Positions 26,350 through 37,640 of a DNA stretch of 64,000 bases are shown here, piece after piece. The notes below the pieces were generated by a model. The model made no database searches and was not told where the DNA came from. It was given only the letters and a program-made list of their open reading frames with translations. The stretch lies in assembly GCF_008831285.2 (NCBI RefSeq), contig NC_045145.1:19900802-19964801 (forward strand). Direction: 5' to 3'. Each line of letters starts with the position of its first letter. Position 1 is the stretch's first letter. The DNA is from Nymphaea colorata. Its lineage: Eukaryota > Streptophyta > Magnoliopsida > Nymphaeales > Nymphaeaceae. The translations under genes and the position numbers were made by a program.

Positions 26350-29300
26350 GGCAGCAGCCTCCCGCAATCCGATATGAGGGAACCGAGACGAGCGAAAGGT
26401 GTTTAATGAAGGGTATTGTGGGGAAGAGGCTCCCCACGAGCAGAGAAACCGAGACCCCCTTTTTCCTGTTGGGGCGAATATAATAAAAGGGGTTAGATTT
26501 TGTGTTAAAGTGAAAGGAAGGTATTGGAAATAATGAAAATGTCGACTACGACGGCAGGCCACCGTAGTTAAGACCCTGCCTTTGTCTCCCATTCACTTTT
26601 CTGGTTGAGTTTTCTTTTTCCTCTGGGGAAGAAGGCAGTATTACTTTTAGCCTTTTGTTTCTTTTTTTCAAAAGGCAGCTACGATTTACAGAAACGCCGG
26701 TAACTTTCTGGTCAGGAACGGCGGTGGCGTGGTGTGTGGCTCCCGGCCGTGCTGGATCGAGCTGCCCTTTGGAGTTACCAAATTGGCCTTTGGTGTAAGA
26801 TTTATGCGAGGCAAAAGCTGCCGGTAGCATTTCTTTAGTGGGTCTATACTCTGCTATCAAAAGGAATTTTTGTCTCTTTCCTTGTTGGTATGCACCAAGT
26901 AGGAAGAACTTGGTCGGAGCCACGGCGTTGGAGGTGGTGTGGCTGCTAAACGAGCCAGAGAGACTGCCCAGCTTTTGTTGGCCCTCCTTGCACAAATCAG
27001 GCCAAGCCGAACAGCCAGTTCTCTGAGTTTCATTCCATTCCTTCTTAAAAAATCAACAATAACAACAAAGCTTGAACTCAAAGAGTGTGTTTCGAAACAG
27101 TAACATATTGTTACTGTTCAAAAATTAAGGTAAATTCATAGAATCTTATAACATGGATAGTGTTTCATACAGAATTATTAGACATATGGATGACTTGGTA
27201 CTGACTCGGCCAACTTGGCTTGGTCTCTCAGTCAAGGACATGTTAGGTCAAGGCTAAGCCCAGTTGTTCAACGTTGGTTCCCTTTGGACCAAGCCATTCG
27301 AAGTCATTATGTGAAAAGGATATAGATGGGATCGGTCCCACTGTTTTCTTTGAAAAACGAAAATAAAAAAAGAAGTTGCAATCTTCTTTCACGTCTCCAT
27401 TCAATACTACTGAAAAGCACCAGCATTCAGGCTTGAAGATACACTGGGGACATCAATGATGGCAATCGGAGAGAGTGGCGATGGCGATCAATGGTAGAAG
27501 GACAACTAATGGAATTGACATATCAGATTGCCCCATTAGAGCAGACAACAAGCAACTCGCTGCCCTGTTCCCAACGGGGTGGGTGAGGTTCCTTCTGGCT
27601 GGCCGGCCGGCCGGTGCCGTCGCTGGGTCTCAGATGTCTCGAACCTCAAACCGTTGCAGCTTTAAAGACTGTGGTTAGAGTACCGGCGTGTCAAGAACCG
27701 GAACCCCAATACCCAGAACGCTCTAGATTGGGATTCCTCAGCAATGGCAGATCCAGCGGCTCTAGATCGCTTCTCCGTCCTCTTCTGAGCTTGGCCTCTG
27801 CAGCAAGGAAGAAGGGGAGAAGGGACATGTCCATTTCACGATGATTGATGTTACTCGTGAACCTGTTTGTACAAACGTCGGAAGGCAAAAATTTGCGTAC
27901 TTTCGTCCCAGCGATGGAGAGATACGAACAAGCAAAGAAAACTCTGTGACGTTGTTCCACGCGAACAGAGGACAACCACCTTGTAAGTTGTATGGCCCCA
28001 TTTTCCAACGATCTTTTACAGCAGGACCCACAGTTTCCGTCCCTGTGGGGGCGCTTTGGTTATACCAGATAACTTGTCTTAGATAAGTTTTTCTGGGGCA
28101 ACAAAGGTAGGCCGGCTTTAAAGTGAAAATAGGTTCGCTTCTTCTTCTTATTCTGATGACCATGACTCTCGTCATGGAGATCGTGTTTGATGGCTGGTTT
28201 CAGGATGCATAACATATATGTTTGACGTATAAAACTGGTCATCAAACGGAATTGAAGTTCACTAGTGGTAAACCCGCCTCATGTGCATCCTTTTATGCGA
28301 AAAGACGGCACCCTGCCCCCATCAAACACCCTTTTAAAAAGAAAAAAAAAAACAGAGAAACTTTTTAAGGTGAAAAAATGTTTTGGTTGAGGAAACCAGA
28401 ACTGCTCAAGATTGTGGAGGATTTTAGTCAAGTAAATGTTTTTCCTACTTTCGAATGTTATCTCTGTTCTATTGCATCAAAATTTACTGTTCTTATTGGG
28501 ACTTCAAATAATCCCTTCTTATTGCCGAAGCAAAGATTTTGTAGCATACAAGATTATCAAACTAAAAAAAGAAAAATCAATTGAAGGGTTCTTATTATCA
28601 GTCGCAGCACAGATTCGGTCGACCATTCCAAAAGCATCAATTGCATTAATATATGTTGCGGCCAGGCAGACTTTGAAACATTATGGTCTCAAACTCATAT
28701 GAACAAATAATTCAGTTTGCCTCTCGGTATATAAGGCGGTGGATACTCTTCCTCGACAAGTAATTTAATTAGTTTTTAAAAGAAAAAGAACATGAAAGAA
28801 GATGAAAATCTCTTCTCGTATGAAAAATATGGAAGTCCTTCCTCGCAAGTTTTTGTTTTGATTCATTAGCTATTTTTATTTATTTTCCCAACTACACCTG
28901 TTTTCATATATGCTGCATGCCATCTGGAGAATTATCCACGACAAGCAGCAGAAAACGGAGACTGATCTGTGATTACGTAATGGAATTTGGTTTCAAATGC
29001 TTGGCCTGCACTTCCCTGGACTTGTCTATATGGCCTTGCCAAATATGTTTATCTTCATCCGTACAGCTAGATATGGTATTGCAAACGAGTGGGGGCCGGA
29101 AAGTTGGTTTTTAGTTGCTGGCGTGAAGCCCCCGTTCGCAGAAATGGCCATATGTAATCGGACATGCTTAATTTGGAGGTCAATTTGCTGCCGGAAAAAC
29201 AAGGAGATGACAGAGGTAGCATGTGCGATCACTGTTTTGGACTACATCGGCCAGAAGAATCGAGTGAAAGATGCGAAGCACTGGAGAATGACGGCGAGAG

Positions 29301-29919
29301 GCTCCATCCTCGACCCCTCTTCTTGGCCACACCACCTTCCTCCATGTTAATTTCCATGAGGAATCACTGTCAAGTTTCTGCTATCAAACATCAAATCTGG
29401 AGTCCCTTTTGGCTACCCTTTTCTGTTCGTCGAGTGTTGAACAATCACTATCATTATGATCACTTTGTATAAAAACTGTAAATAAGGCAGCAAATATAGA
29501 CCTAGAATACTGTCATTTGCCAATGGCGCATTCTGTAAGGGATCATGAAGTAAGGAGGACTCCATAAAGAATCCTGCAGGTAGTAGCCGCTCACTGATCT
29601 CTCCATCTTCTTGGTCCTTGCAGGGAGAGCACGATCCGGGCCTAAATGGGTCAAGCCAGTGCTGACCTTCTGTCATCTTAGCCAGGTGCTGCTCTCTTCC
29701 TTAGCATACTCTCCGCGAGCATAAAAAAAGAACAATCACTTTGATCCTGTTCCTCTTTTCTATCTTTTTTTTTTCATTGGTTTGTTGGAAGAGCACACGG
29801 GCTAGAGGACTATGTTAAGTCAATCAATCTTGTCAGCCGTTGGATGATCCAATCCGAGGCATCATGTCAGCGTCATCCCCATGTGCTTCAAACTGGTGTT
29901 GGGGTTAAAAGCCAAGGGG

Positions 29920-29939
29920 CCGGCCGGCTCGCCGGCCGG
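29920..29939. repeat. GC-only hairpin
   Basis: CCGGCCGGC and GCCGGCCGG form perfect 9-bp inverted arms around a TC spacer in an otherwise AT-rich region. A related CCGGCCGGCCGG run occurs near 27602. Confidence 0.8.
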
Positions 29940-30352
29940 GGTGCAGCGTCGATCAAGCCTATAGCAAGCGTCCAAACTTTAGGGTTGGCCTGCCTGCCCC
30001 AAACTTCATGTCCATAACATGACATCCCCTCCACCATCGTAAGCAATTGGCCTTCCGGGCATCGGGCAGAGCACGGTATGGCAGGCGAACAGAATCAAGA
30101 ATTTCAGTGAAGAGTTCTCGCGGATCTCCATGCATTGCAGGTGCATGCAACTTCAGCTTAAAAACTGCATGGCCCAACTTTAATTCGATCGGTTCATGTG
30201 GCTTCTTTTGTATGGAAGACGACGGAAACGAGTAAGGCCAACGGCCTTTAGCGTAAGCACAGGGAACAACTGTTTTCTGAGTGACACGTCGAGTTGATCA
30301 GCAGAAGTCCATGGCCCAAACCAGAGCATTTTGACTGATTCTAGTTTCCGCT

Positions 30353-30380
30353 CTTTCTCTCTCTCTCTCTCTCTCTCTCT
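30353..30380. repeat. (CT)n microsatellite
   Basis: Uninterrupted CT dinucleotides, imperfect at the left margin. Confidence 0.95.
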
Positions 30381-32535
30381 TATCTTTTTCTCACTCTTTC
30401 TAAGAAAATTGCGTGGTGATTAATGGGGATGCCATCTTCTCTTTTGACGTTTTATTATTTGGAACCTTTCGGGCTTGGCATCTCAATAATATGCAACGCA
30501 AGTATGGAGAAGGCTGAGGAGCATATATAGTGAATGCGGAAGATCGCGAGCATGTGAAATGGATCATAAAAGCCTGTTTGATGATTTGACTCCGCCTCGT
30601 TGGACTAAAACCATGTTTCTGCAGTTGCGGTAGCCTTTTCGGAAAGTTTATTTGCGAGCAATCGCCGCAATCATCCGTCAACTTTATTATCTTTTTCCCG
30701 GGTTTCTTCTACTTTCCTCTGCAGATTGCGTCTTTTACCCTTGGCGAGGACCAGCAGCATTAAATCTTCTTGTCAATTCCTCAACAAGAACTTGGCCCTC
30801 GAGAGAATCGAATAATTGAAGCATAAAGCGGGACAGGAGGAAGATTGCTTAGTGAGTTTAATGGACACAGACGCCATGAGGAGCCATTTGCCAGAAGCCC
30901 GTGATTCTTCAGACCAAGGCACTGTTGTGGGGTGCGATTCAAGGGAGGGCCACCGCTCTAGGGAGTACCCATCTTGAAACAAGCCAATTCAAGGCCAAGC
31001 CAAGAACAAGAAATCTTGTGAGGGCAGAAACTTTTTATGGGGCAGAACTATAATTTTCAAAATTTTTATATAGGCCAAATTAAATTTTTTGAAAATTATC
31101 AATGACGGCGCCACGGCCCGAACCACCCTAGAGAGGAATTGTAGTTTCATTTTGGCATAAAAATACACACTGGTGCTTTTTGCTTTTTCTTCTCTAGTGC
31201 ATTTGTCAAATGCCCAATTAGGCCCAGTTGGGATGGGAGGGTATGGCCTTATATATGTCCCACATGGTCGACCAGTAGGTTGGTGTTCTTAATGTCCCAA
31301 AAGGTTTTGCCTCCAGGCCGGGACCTCCGCTTTGATCGCGCTTTCAGGCTCGACTTTGTTGCCTGGGAAGGCCCACCCACACGGCCGGTGGTGGCGCACG
31401 TGACCGGCCTCGCGGGCCACACACACAACCATGGGTGTGGAACCCAGCCCACATGTCCCCTTCTTCAAAGCAGCCAACCATGGATGGGCCTGTCACTGTT
31501 GCCACTTCTTCTTCACAAGCCTATCCATCTATCTATCTATCCAATTGGGTGGGATTTGTGATGGACAACAGCCTTCAATTTGATCGCTTACCTCTACCTA
31601 TCTCTTATTCGCTTCATTTCCTTTCAGCCCAATGAGATTTTGACGTCCTTTCTAATTGCACTCACTCTGGTCGCATCTATTTATTAACCATCAATATTGA
31701 GTCCTCTTTCATTCGACAGTAGAATTAAATACCCATGCTGCTCACCTGAAAAGACAATGAGCAGTGTTAACCATATATTTGGTTCAAAGTAATAATAGTA
31801 ATAATAACAATAATACGCATCTAATGCTTTATTCAACTTTTGAAAATTAACAAATAGGCACTCAACTTTTAAGAGGAAGTTTCAAACCGCTGCCTGCTGG
31901 AAAAATAATAGCTTTTAACATAAAATAATAACAAATCCCTCATAAATAATTGCTCTATCGTGAAAAGATGGTTAAATATTGGTCTTGCACATGATATTTT
32001 TATCATTTTACCAAAAACTAATATTTTTTAATAGATGGCTGTTTGAGATTTTTTCTCAAAAGTTGAGCGGCTACTCATCTCCTTTTAAGAATATCGCAGT
32101 CATTTGTTATTTTCCCAAATGTTGAGCACCTTATTGTAATTTTGTCTATAAGAACTAAAGACATGTATGTAGTGACACTTTTTTCATCTTTACATGTGCT
32201 TTTAACATAAATGAAAATCAAAAGCAAGCTCCTATACACAAAAAAATTGCTAAGATGAAAACCAATTGTCTTCGACCAAGAAGAACTAGCTTTGTTCACC
32301 TGTTGGCATAGAGGTCAACCTTGTAACTTTTAGAAGTTATAAGAAAGTTCCTTCAATACTTGGGATGCCTCTCATGTTTCTAAACTGCATGCTCAGGGGT
32401 CTGCCGAGCCCCCAGCTTGCTATATCAAAGACAGAAAAGAAAAATCAACTTTTGCGTAAAATAAATATTCACAAATAAGAAATTTATCGTATGGATTAGT
32501 CTAGAAACAAGTCAAGATCACCACCTAATCAAAAG

Positions 32536-32660
32536 CAAAGGCGGAGCCATATATGGGCTGATGTGGGCAAAACAATAGTCCTCATGGTTTCTTTATTTTC
32601 AACGAATACCATTAAATATTTGTTCTGTTATGTATACGAGTGCCCCTTTGGATATCAAAA
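32536..32660. repeat. Fragment of the GGCGGAGCCA / TGTGGGCA repeat family
   Basis: Starts with GGCGGAGCCATATATGGG and continues GATGTGGGCAAAACAATAG, the same two words in the same order as other family members. The right limit is unclear. Confidence 0.35.
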
Positions 32661-33319
32661 CCTGTGCGGTTCCTCAATTTTGTTCTCTCTCTTTCTACAC
32701 ACATACACATATATATATATGAACCTACAAATCTAGTAAGGAATCTTTAAGTCGAAAAACATAATTTACTAAGTAGTTTTGTCTAATTAGGAGCTTAGGA
32801 GCTCAAATTCACTTCTTTGGATGGTCCCTCAAGGCTAGTTTCTTTGGTACTCGGAGAAGCGATGGCCCATGGTTGATGCGTGGAGCAATCGTCATAGTCG
32901 CGGCCCCACGATGTTGCAGGCTGTAGCAATTGGCTTCTTCTTCTTCTTCCTCTTCTCTTGATCCTTCAAGATCTCATCCCTCGTCTCATCGCCCCGTGGC
33001 CATTGTAGACTCTAAAGCACACGCACAAATAGCCAAATGCTAAATTTAGTTCGGTGGTCACCCTACACTTCCACGCATGCTCTTTCCCATTTGGGTCTTT
33101 GTCTTCTTCTTCATTTTCATGTGTTTTGGTCGGAGAGCAGGCTGGTTGGATCAGGTGTGGATCCTACTGGTTGATGACTGCATTTTACCTAAATCAAGCC
33201 AGATTTTAAAGCTGATCTTACTCCAAATAAAACCAATTAAACAAATCTGTAAGCGGAACCAACAGATAATATATAACTAGGATGTCTAAGTAACCAGAAA
33301 TCCATTCATGAGGTGTAAG

Positions 33320-33452
33320 TATGTTTGGCAATAAGAATACTAACAACATAGTGTTTCTTTTAAAATGGAAGAATATATAACATAGTGTTTCATGAACCTA
33401 TCCTAATGTTTAATTGAAACATTGTATTAGTGTCCTTGTTGCCAAACACCCC
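33320..33452. mobile_element. MITE-like element with TGTTTGGCAA inverted ends
   Basis: The left end TGTTTGGCAATAAGAATACTA and the reverse complement of the right end TGTTTGGCAACAAGGACACTA match at 18 of 21 positions. The interior is AT-rich, 133 bp overall, with no coding capacity; a clear target-site duplication was not found. It shares the TTTGGCAA terminal word with the element at 2421-2554, suggesting one family. Confidence 0.55.
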
Positions 33453-33454
33453 TT

Positions 33455-35110
33455 TACAGCACTCTTTTCTAGAGAGTTTTTTAAGGGGTAGCTTTATTGC
33501 TAAGTTTGAAATATATTCCAACTTGAGTATTCCATCGGAAGTGAAGGTTCAGCAGAGAATTTTTTTACGTGGAGCAGGATCATACTTTTCCAGATTTTAC
33601 ACTTCATTTTTTTTCTTTTTTTTATGTAAATTAATTATGAAGGACGAAGTGAGTAATTGTAAATGATTTCGTATGACTTTCAACCTGCGATATAATTATA
33701 TTGTAAAGCAATGTAAGCTGTACTATCGTCGAAGAAGTAATCAAGCAATTTTGCTTCATAGTTCGTTCTCAGTTAGCACAGCTCTCTTTCGCTTCTCTGT
33801 TCTCCCGTCTTACTCTGTTTTTCTTTGCTTCATTCTGCGTCAGAACTTTTCATCGCACATTCAATCGAATCAAACTGCACTCATGGAACCATGAAAATCA
33901 GTTTTCGTTGATTCCACCTCTTAGATTATACTTTTTGAAAGCGTAATAGCAATTTATAGTCATCAACCTTCTGTTTTTCATTTATTGAAAACACTTGTGT
34001 AACCTTTGCCTACGTGAACCAACTTGTTTTAAAGACATTGTGAACATAGTCTATGGTTAAATCAATGTTAAAACTTTATGGTTATTTTTCTACCTTATGA
34101 AGAGAGGCTGTATCTCTCTCTACACCTACTGTTGCCTCTGCATTTTGGTTCATTTTCCTGTCTAGTTTGCATAATTCTAAGCGATATCAAAATAAATAAA
34201 TTGATCGAAACATCGGCTGGGCGATAGAGTCGAGTCTGCTTGAAAACCACCAACCTATGCACGACAAACAAGAAAGGCGAATGATGACAAGCACAACAAG
34301 AACAGCCTCTTTTGCTATCATTCCTGTGCTTGTAGGCCTTTTTCCCAACAGCGGAATGCCTTTTCCAACCCTTGAGCAGGACGTGTCAAATATATTCTCT
34401 CGCGGAAGGGAAGGACTCATGATGAAAAGGAAGGATCCTCAGGTATCCAATGTCTCATGTCACACATCTGATTTTTTATTTCTCCCCTCTTATACAATCC
34501 AGTAAAATCTATGCCATACTAATTACCAATCATAAGAATGGTTCAAAAGAATCAGAACATGAGCAAAACTTTCAAAGTGACGGAATCATATATCCACAGA
34601 GAGAGAGAGAGAGGCAGAGAGAGATGCATAGGCAACTAGAGGCGTAGTCATTCTTTAACTTGTTATTGATGTCTTCACTTGTGATATATTATTGTTATTA
34701 TTATTTGATCAATTTCAATGATAAAGATGGGTATGTTTGGTCTCTGTGCAGATGGATGCATCTGTTGAATATATATGTAGGAAGTCATTTGCTGGACCCG
34801 CTAACTGCAGCGGTCTGGTGGATACTTGGCCAAAAAAGGGGGCCGATTCAGGTCTTTACCTGACAGGGTCGTGACTTGGAAGAGGAACTGCCTGCAACGA
34901 TTGAGATGCAAACGAGAAGAAACAAAGGCTAAAGATGAAGAGAAACATGCAAAGAGAAAAGGTTCTAACTTGAGAACTTCAGATCCAACGGGTGTAGGAT
35001 GGTTGAACGACTTGGACTAGAGTTTGGGTTTGGATCTAAATGCTTGTCCAAATCTGATCTAATTGTTTGGCTACCCAACCTCTCTCGCTTATGTAAAGTA
35101 TTCGACATGA
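33455..35110. other. Intergenic stretch before the TRIM element
   Basis: AT-rich, with a GA microsatellite near 34.60 kb and one exon-like open segment at 34257-34440 listed separately. Nothing else was recognised. Confidence 0.4.
34257..34440 (+). other. Unrecognised exon-like open segment
   Basis: An ATG-started frame runs MHDKQERRMMTSTTRTASFA through LEQDVSNIFSRGREGLMMKR and stays open to a plausible donor CAG|GTATCC at about 34441. Its base composition is more coding-like than its surroundings. It could be the first exon of a small secreted protein, since a hydrophobic patch AIIPVLVGLF is present, but no second exon or family was found. Confidence 0.25.
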
Positions 35111-35111
35111 A

Positions 35112-35301
35112 TATAACATCAAAAAAATTTAGTCTCGTATTGAAAATTATTAAGAATCCTTAATGACTTATAAAATGGGTTATTGAATAGATGGTTGTCG
35201 TGATTCATAGTCTTTTTGGAGTTAGAGCCGAAACTGCTAAGAGACGGGTTTGGATCCTTTGAACTAAAAGCCAAAGCCCAGAAATGGGTCCGATTGTTAC
35301 A
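35112..35301 (+). repeat. 5' LTR of the TRIM-like element
   Basis: Aligns by eye with the downstream copy through shared words ATTTAGTCTCGTATTGAAAA, AACTGCTAAGAG and ATTGTTACA/TCATTACA, with many substitutions. The divergence indicates age. Confidence 0.65.
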
Positions 35302-35318
35302 GGTATCAGAGCCGGTTC
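35302..35318 (+). other. Primer-binding site (tRNA-iMet type)
   Basis: GGTATCAGAGCCGGTTC directly abuts the first LTR and matches the standard complement of the initiator tRNA-Met 3' end. Confidence 0.7.
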
Positions 35319-35374
35319 AATACTCGAACATAGGGTCTACACGTGCGGACACATGTGCGTTAAAAAGCACAAAT

Positions 35375-35563
35375 TGTAACACCTCAAAAATTTAGTCTCG
35401 TATTGAAAATTGTGAGAGATTTTCAAAGGCTTATAAAGGGAGTTATTGAATAAATGATTGTCTTGTTTCATATTCTTTTTAGAATTAGAGCAAAAACTGC
35501 TAAGAGGTGAATTGAGATCTGCCAAACTAAAGGCTCTAGCCTAGAAGTGGTTGGGTCATTACA
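35375..35563 (+). repeat. 3' LTR of the TRIM-like element
   Basis: Begins TGTAACACCTC and ends GGTCATTACA, with intact TG...CA termini. Confidence 0.65.
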
Positions 35564-36875
35564 TGAACCCATCACATTTAATACTAATTAAACCGTGAGA
35601 GCAGCGGCTACAACTAGAAGCGATTGCTTTATTGATTTTAAATTCAACATTAACAGAAACAAAATTGCACTCCAAATGCCAAAATGAAGCTGCACTAAAA
35701 GAAGGAGAAGATCAAATCTGTGAAAAGCCGCAAATGGAAAGCGCGCCCACTGGGCCAACTCGATCGTTCCATACTCAAAGACCAACGGCTCTGCATACCT
35801 CTCTTCCTGTGGGCAACATGTGGGTAAGTGCTTTGGCTGCAGCCTTGATCAGCTTCTGTTTTTCAAGGTATGGGCAACCTGTGGCTAACCAGATAATTAG
35901 GGAGGGGACCTCTACTGGAGTCCACAAAAAGTGGAAATTCATGTTCCGACACCGGAGCAGGCCGCCCACTTCCAGAGGCTGGCCGGGGTCCATGAGCCAT
36001 GCCCCCACAGCTAGGGCATGAGCCTACTCGATGGAGCTCACTTTCCAAGCACGGACCTGGCCGACCTCCCTAGCTACGTGGTTGGGCCTTGTGGGCTGCA
36101 TCAATGGAGGAAGGGACCCCCTTTGCATATCCTCGTTGAATCTATGTCGACAAGCAGGAAGAGGTGATGGGGGAGTAGATACGGCTGTCTTCCAATGAGG
36201 ACGACAGCCACCATCGACGCCACTCTCCGGCGCATAAAGCACCCGACTGGTTCTCTGCGAGCACTATCCGTGAAGGGGCCCGGCGATTCGAGGCGTTGGA
36301 ACTTGGGACTCCACTGTCACTGTTACAATCTGGCCGACACACCCTTAATTACTCCGGCTTCTAGCCGTTGGGCTGCCGGAACTCATGATCGAATATTATG
36401 GCCTACAGTCCAATCTTTCAACATAATTCGAAAACTCGTTGATGATCATTTGCAATAAGTGCGACTCCTTTCAATAGCCGCCACGGAGTCGATCGCTAGA
36501 TTGAATCCTTCGTCATTAGAGCATGCACCTTTATTCTCTTTTGACATCTTTGTTCTCCCTCCTTTATATGGATGGGCAGGCTTTCGGTGGGGATCCTAAT
36601 AAGTCTGCTTTAGGTCCGATGTCCATATGTTTTGAAAATTGGTTATCAACGCATTATTGTGCAGTTCAGATTTGCTATGGAAATCAGGTTTAGATGTGAA
36701 TTTCAAAATTGGATTCGGAATGTGCATTCAGATTCAGATATGTTATAAACTTTTCTTCATTCATGTTAGAAGTTATGACCATCCCAAAAAATTGACATCA
36801 TCAATACATCCAATTCGAATCTGATTAGTTGACAACCCTATCTTTGGGCGAGCTGGAGTACTCGTGCTAAATTTA

Positions 36876-37085
36876 GTGGCGGAGTCAGAAAAATTTTCTG
36901 GAGAGGCATGCACTCATTCATACATTTCCATGTCTAACGGGACACTTGCACTCCAATATATATCAGAGCAAAATTTGAATATGCTAATGTCAAAATAAAG
37001 AAGCACTGAGAGGCAAGTGTGGGCAATTGCCTACACCAGCTGACATGTGGCTATGCTACTAGCTGGTATAGGGGCTGGCCTAGGC
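36876..37085. repeat. Member of the GGCGGAGTCA / TGTGGGCAATTGCC repeat family
   Basis: Starts GTGGCGGAGTCAGAAAAATT and contains GTGTGGGCAATTGCCTACACC and ATGTGGCTATGCTACTAGCT near its right part, as other family members do. The interior is AT-rich; there is no open frame of interest. Confidence 0.45.
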
Positions 37086-37560
37086 CGTAAGTAGAAAAGA
37101 TTGAAACCGATATGTGCTATTCAAATTCTTTTTTCCAAATCTTACTGAGAATCTCGAAATATAACCCCAGAGCCCGATAGTATACAGATCCATGAAACCC
37201 AAGAACTCTGGCCTAGATTTAGAAATTCAAGTGTAAACCACTTCACTGTTTAATTTCAGATTTTTATTGGAAGTTTTATTTGCATATAAATTTCCATTCT
37301 TCCCTATATTCAGCTTGACAATTTTTAGCTTTTAAAAATATGCGCAACATTTCACAACAACAGAGAACTAGATGCTCTTCAATTCCATATTAGAAATTCA
37401 TAATTTAAGCTCTCATAATAGACTTTATTCTTATGAATATGAATCCATTGTCACTCCAACTGTAAAATCTGATATGTCGACTCTTAAAGTTTAATCGGAT
37501 ATCGGTGAAATGAGAGAGAGAGAGAGAGACTCAAATAAAGACTTATCAATACTATCAGGA

Positions 37561-37640
37561 TAACACCTTAAGAATCGAACTAAGGACGTGAATAATATAC
37601 ACTACATAGACCAACCGATTGTGCTACCCATCACTTGGCT
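37561..37640 (-). mobile_element. tRNA-derived SINE head (or tRNA pseudogene)
   Basis: On the minus strand TAGCACAATCGG (37626-37615) fits the RNA polymerase III A box (TRGYNNARNNGG), and AGTTCGATTCT (37581-37571) fits the B box (GGTTCGANTCC) with mismatches only at its first and last positions. Their 45-bp spacing is that of tRNA genes. The arms do not fold as a functional tRNA, and a CT microsatellite follows at 37511-37529, as often found at SINE tails. The outer limits are not defined. Confidence 0.45.

Larger units (their letters stand above)
26400..33300. other. Gene-poor stretch downstream of the PIN promoter
   Basis: No recognisable gene. Open frames of 60-149 codons occur on both strands but overlap each other in different frames and lack motifs. 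A CT microsatellite lies at 30353-30380 and GC-rich palindromic CCGGCCGG words at 27.60 and 29.92 kb. Possible unannotated short genes cannot be excluded. Confidence 0.4.
35112..35563 (+). mobile_element. TRIM-like miniature LTR retroelement
   Basis: Two direct LTR-like repeats of about 190 bp (35112-35301 and 35375-35563) flank an internal region of only 73 bp. The internal region begins with GGTATCAGAGCCGGTTC, a primer-binding site for initiator tRNA-Met directly after the first LTR. The second LTR starts TGTAACACC and ends TTACA; the first starts TATAACATC (TG mutated) and ends TTACA. The tetramer TGAA flanks both ends (35108-35111 and 35564-35567). There is no coding capacity and no clear polypurine tract. 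This matches the terminal-repeat-retrotransposon-in-miniature plan; an internally deleted larger element is the alternative. Confidence 0.65.

Noticed and set aside
26546-26995. 149-codon minus-strand frame upstream of PIN
   Set aside because: No motif and no splice or promoter context; overlapping frames on both strands have similar lengths.
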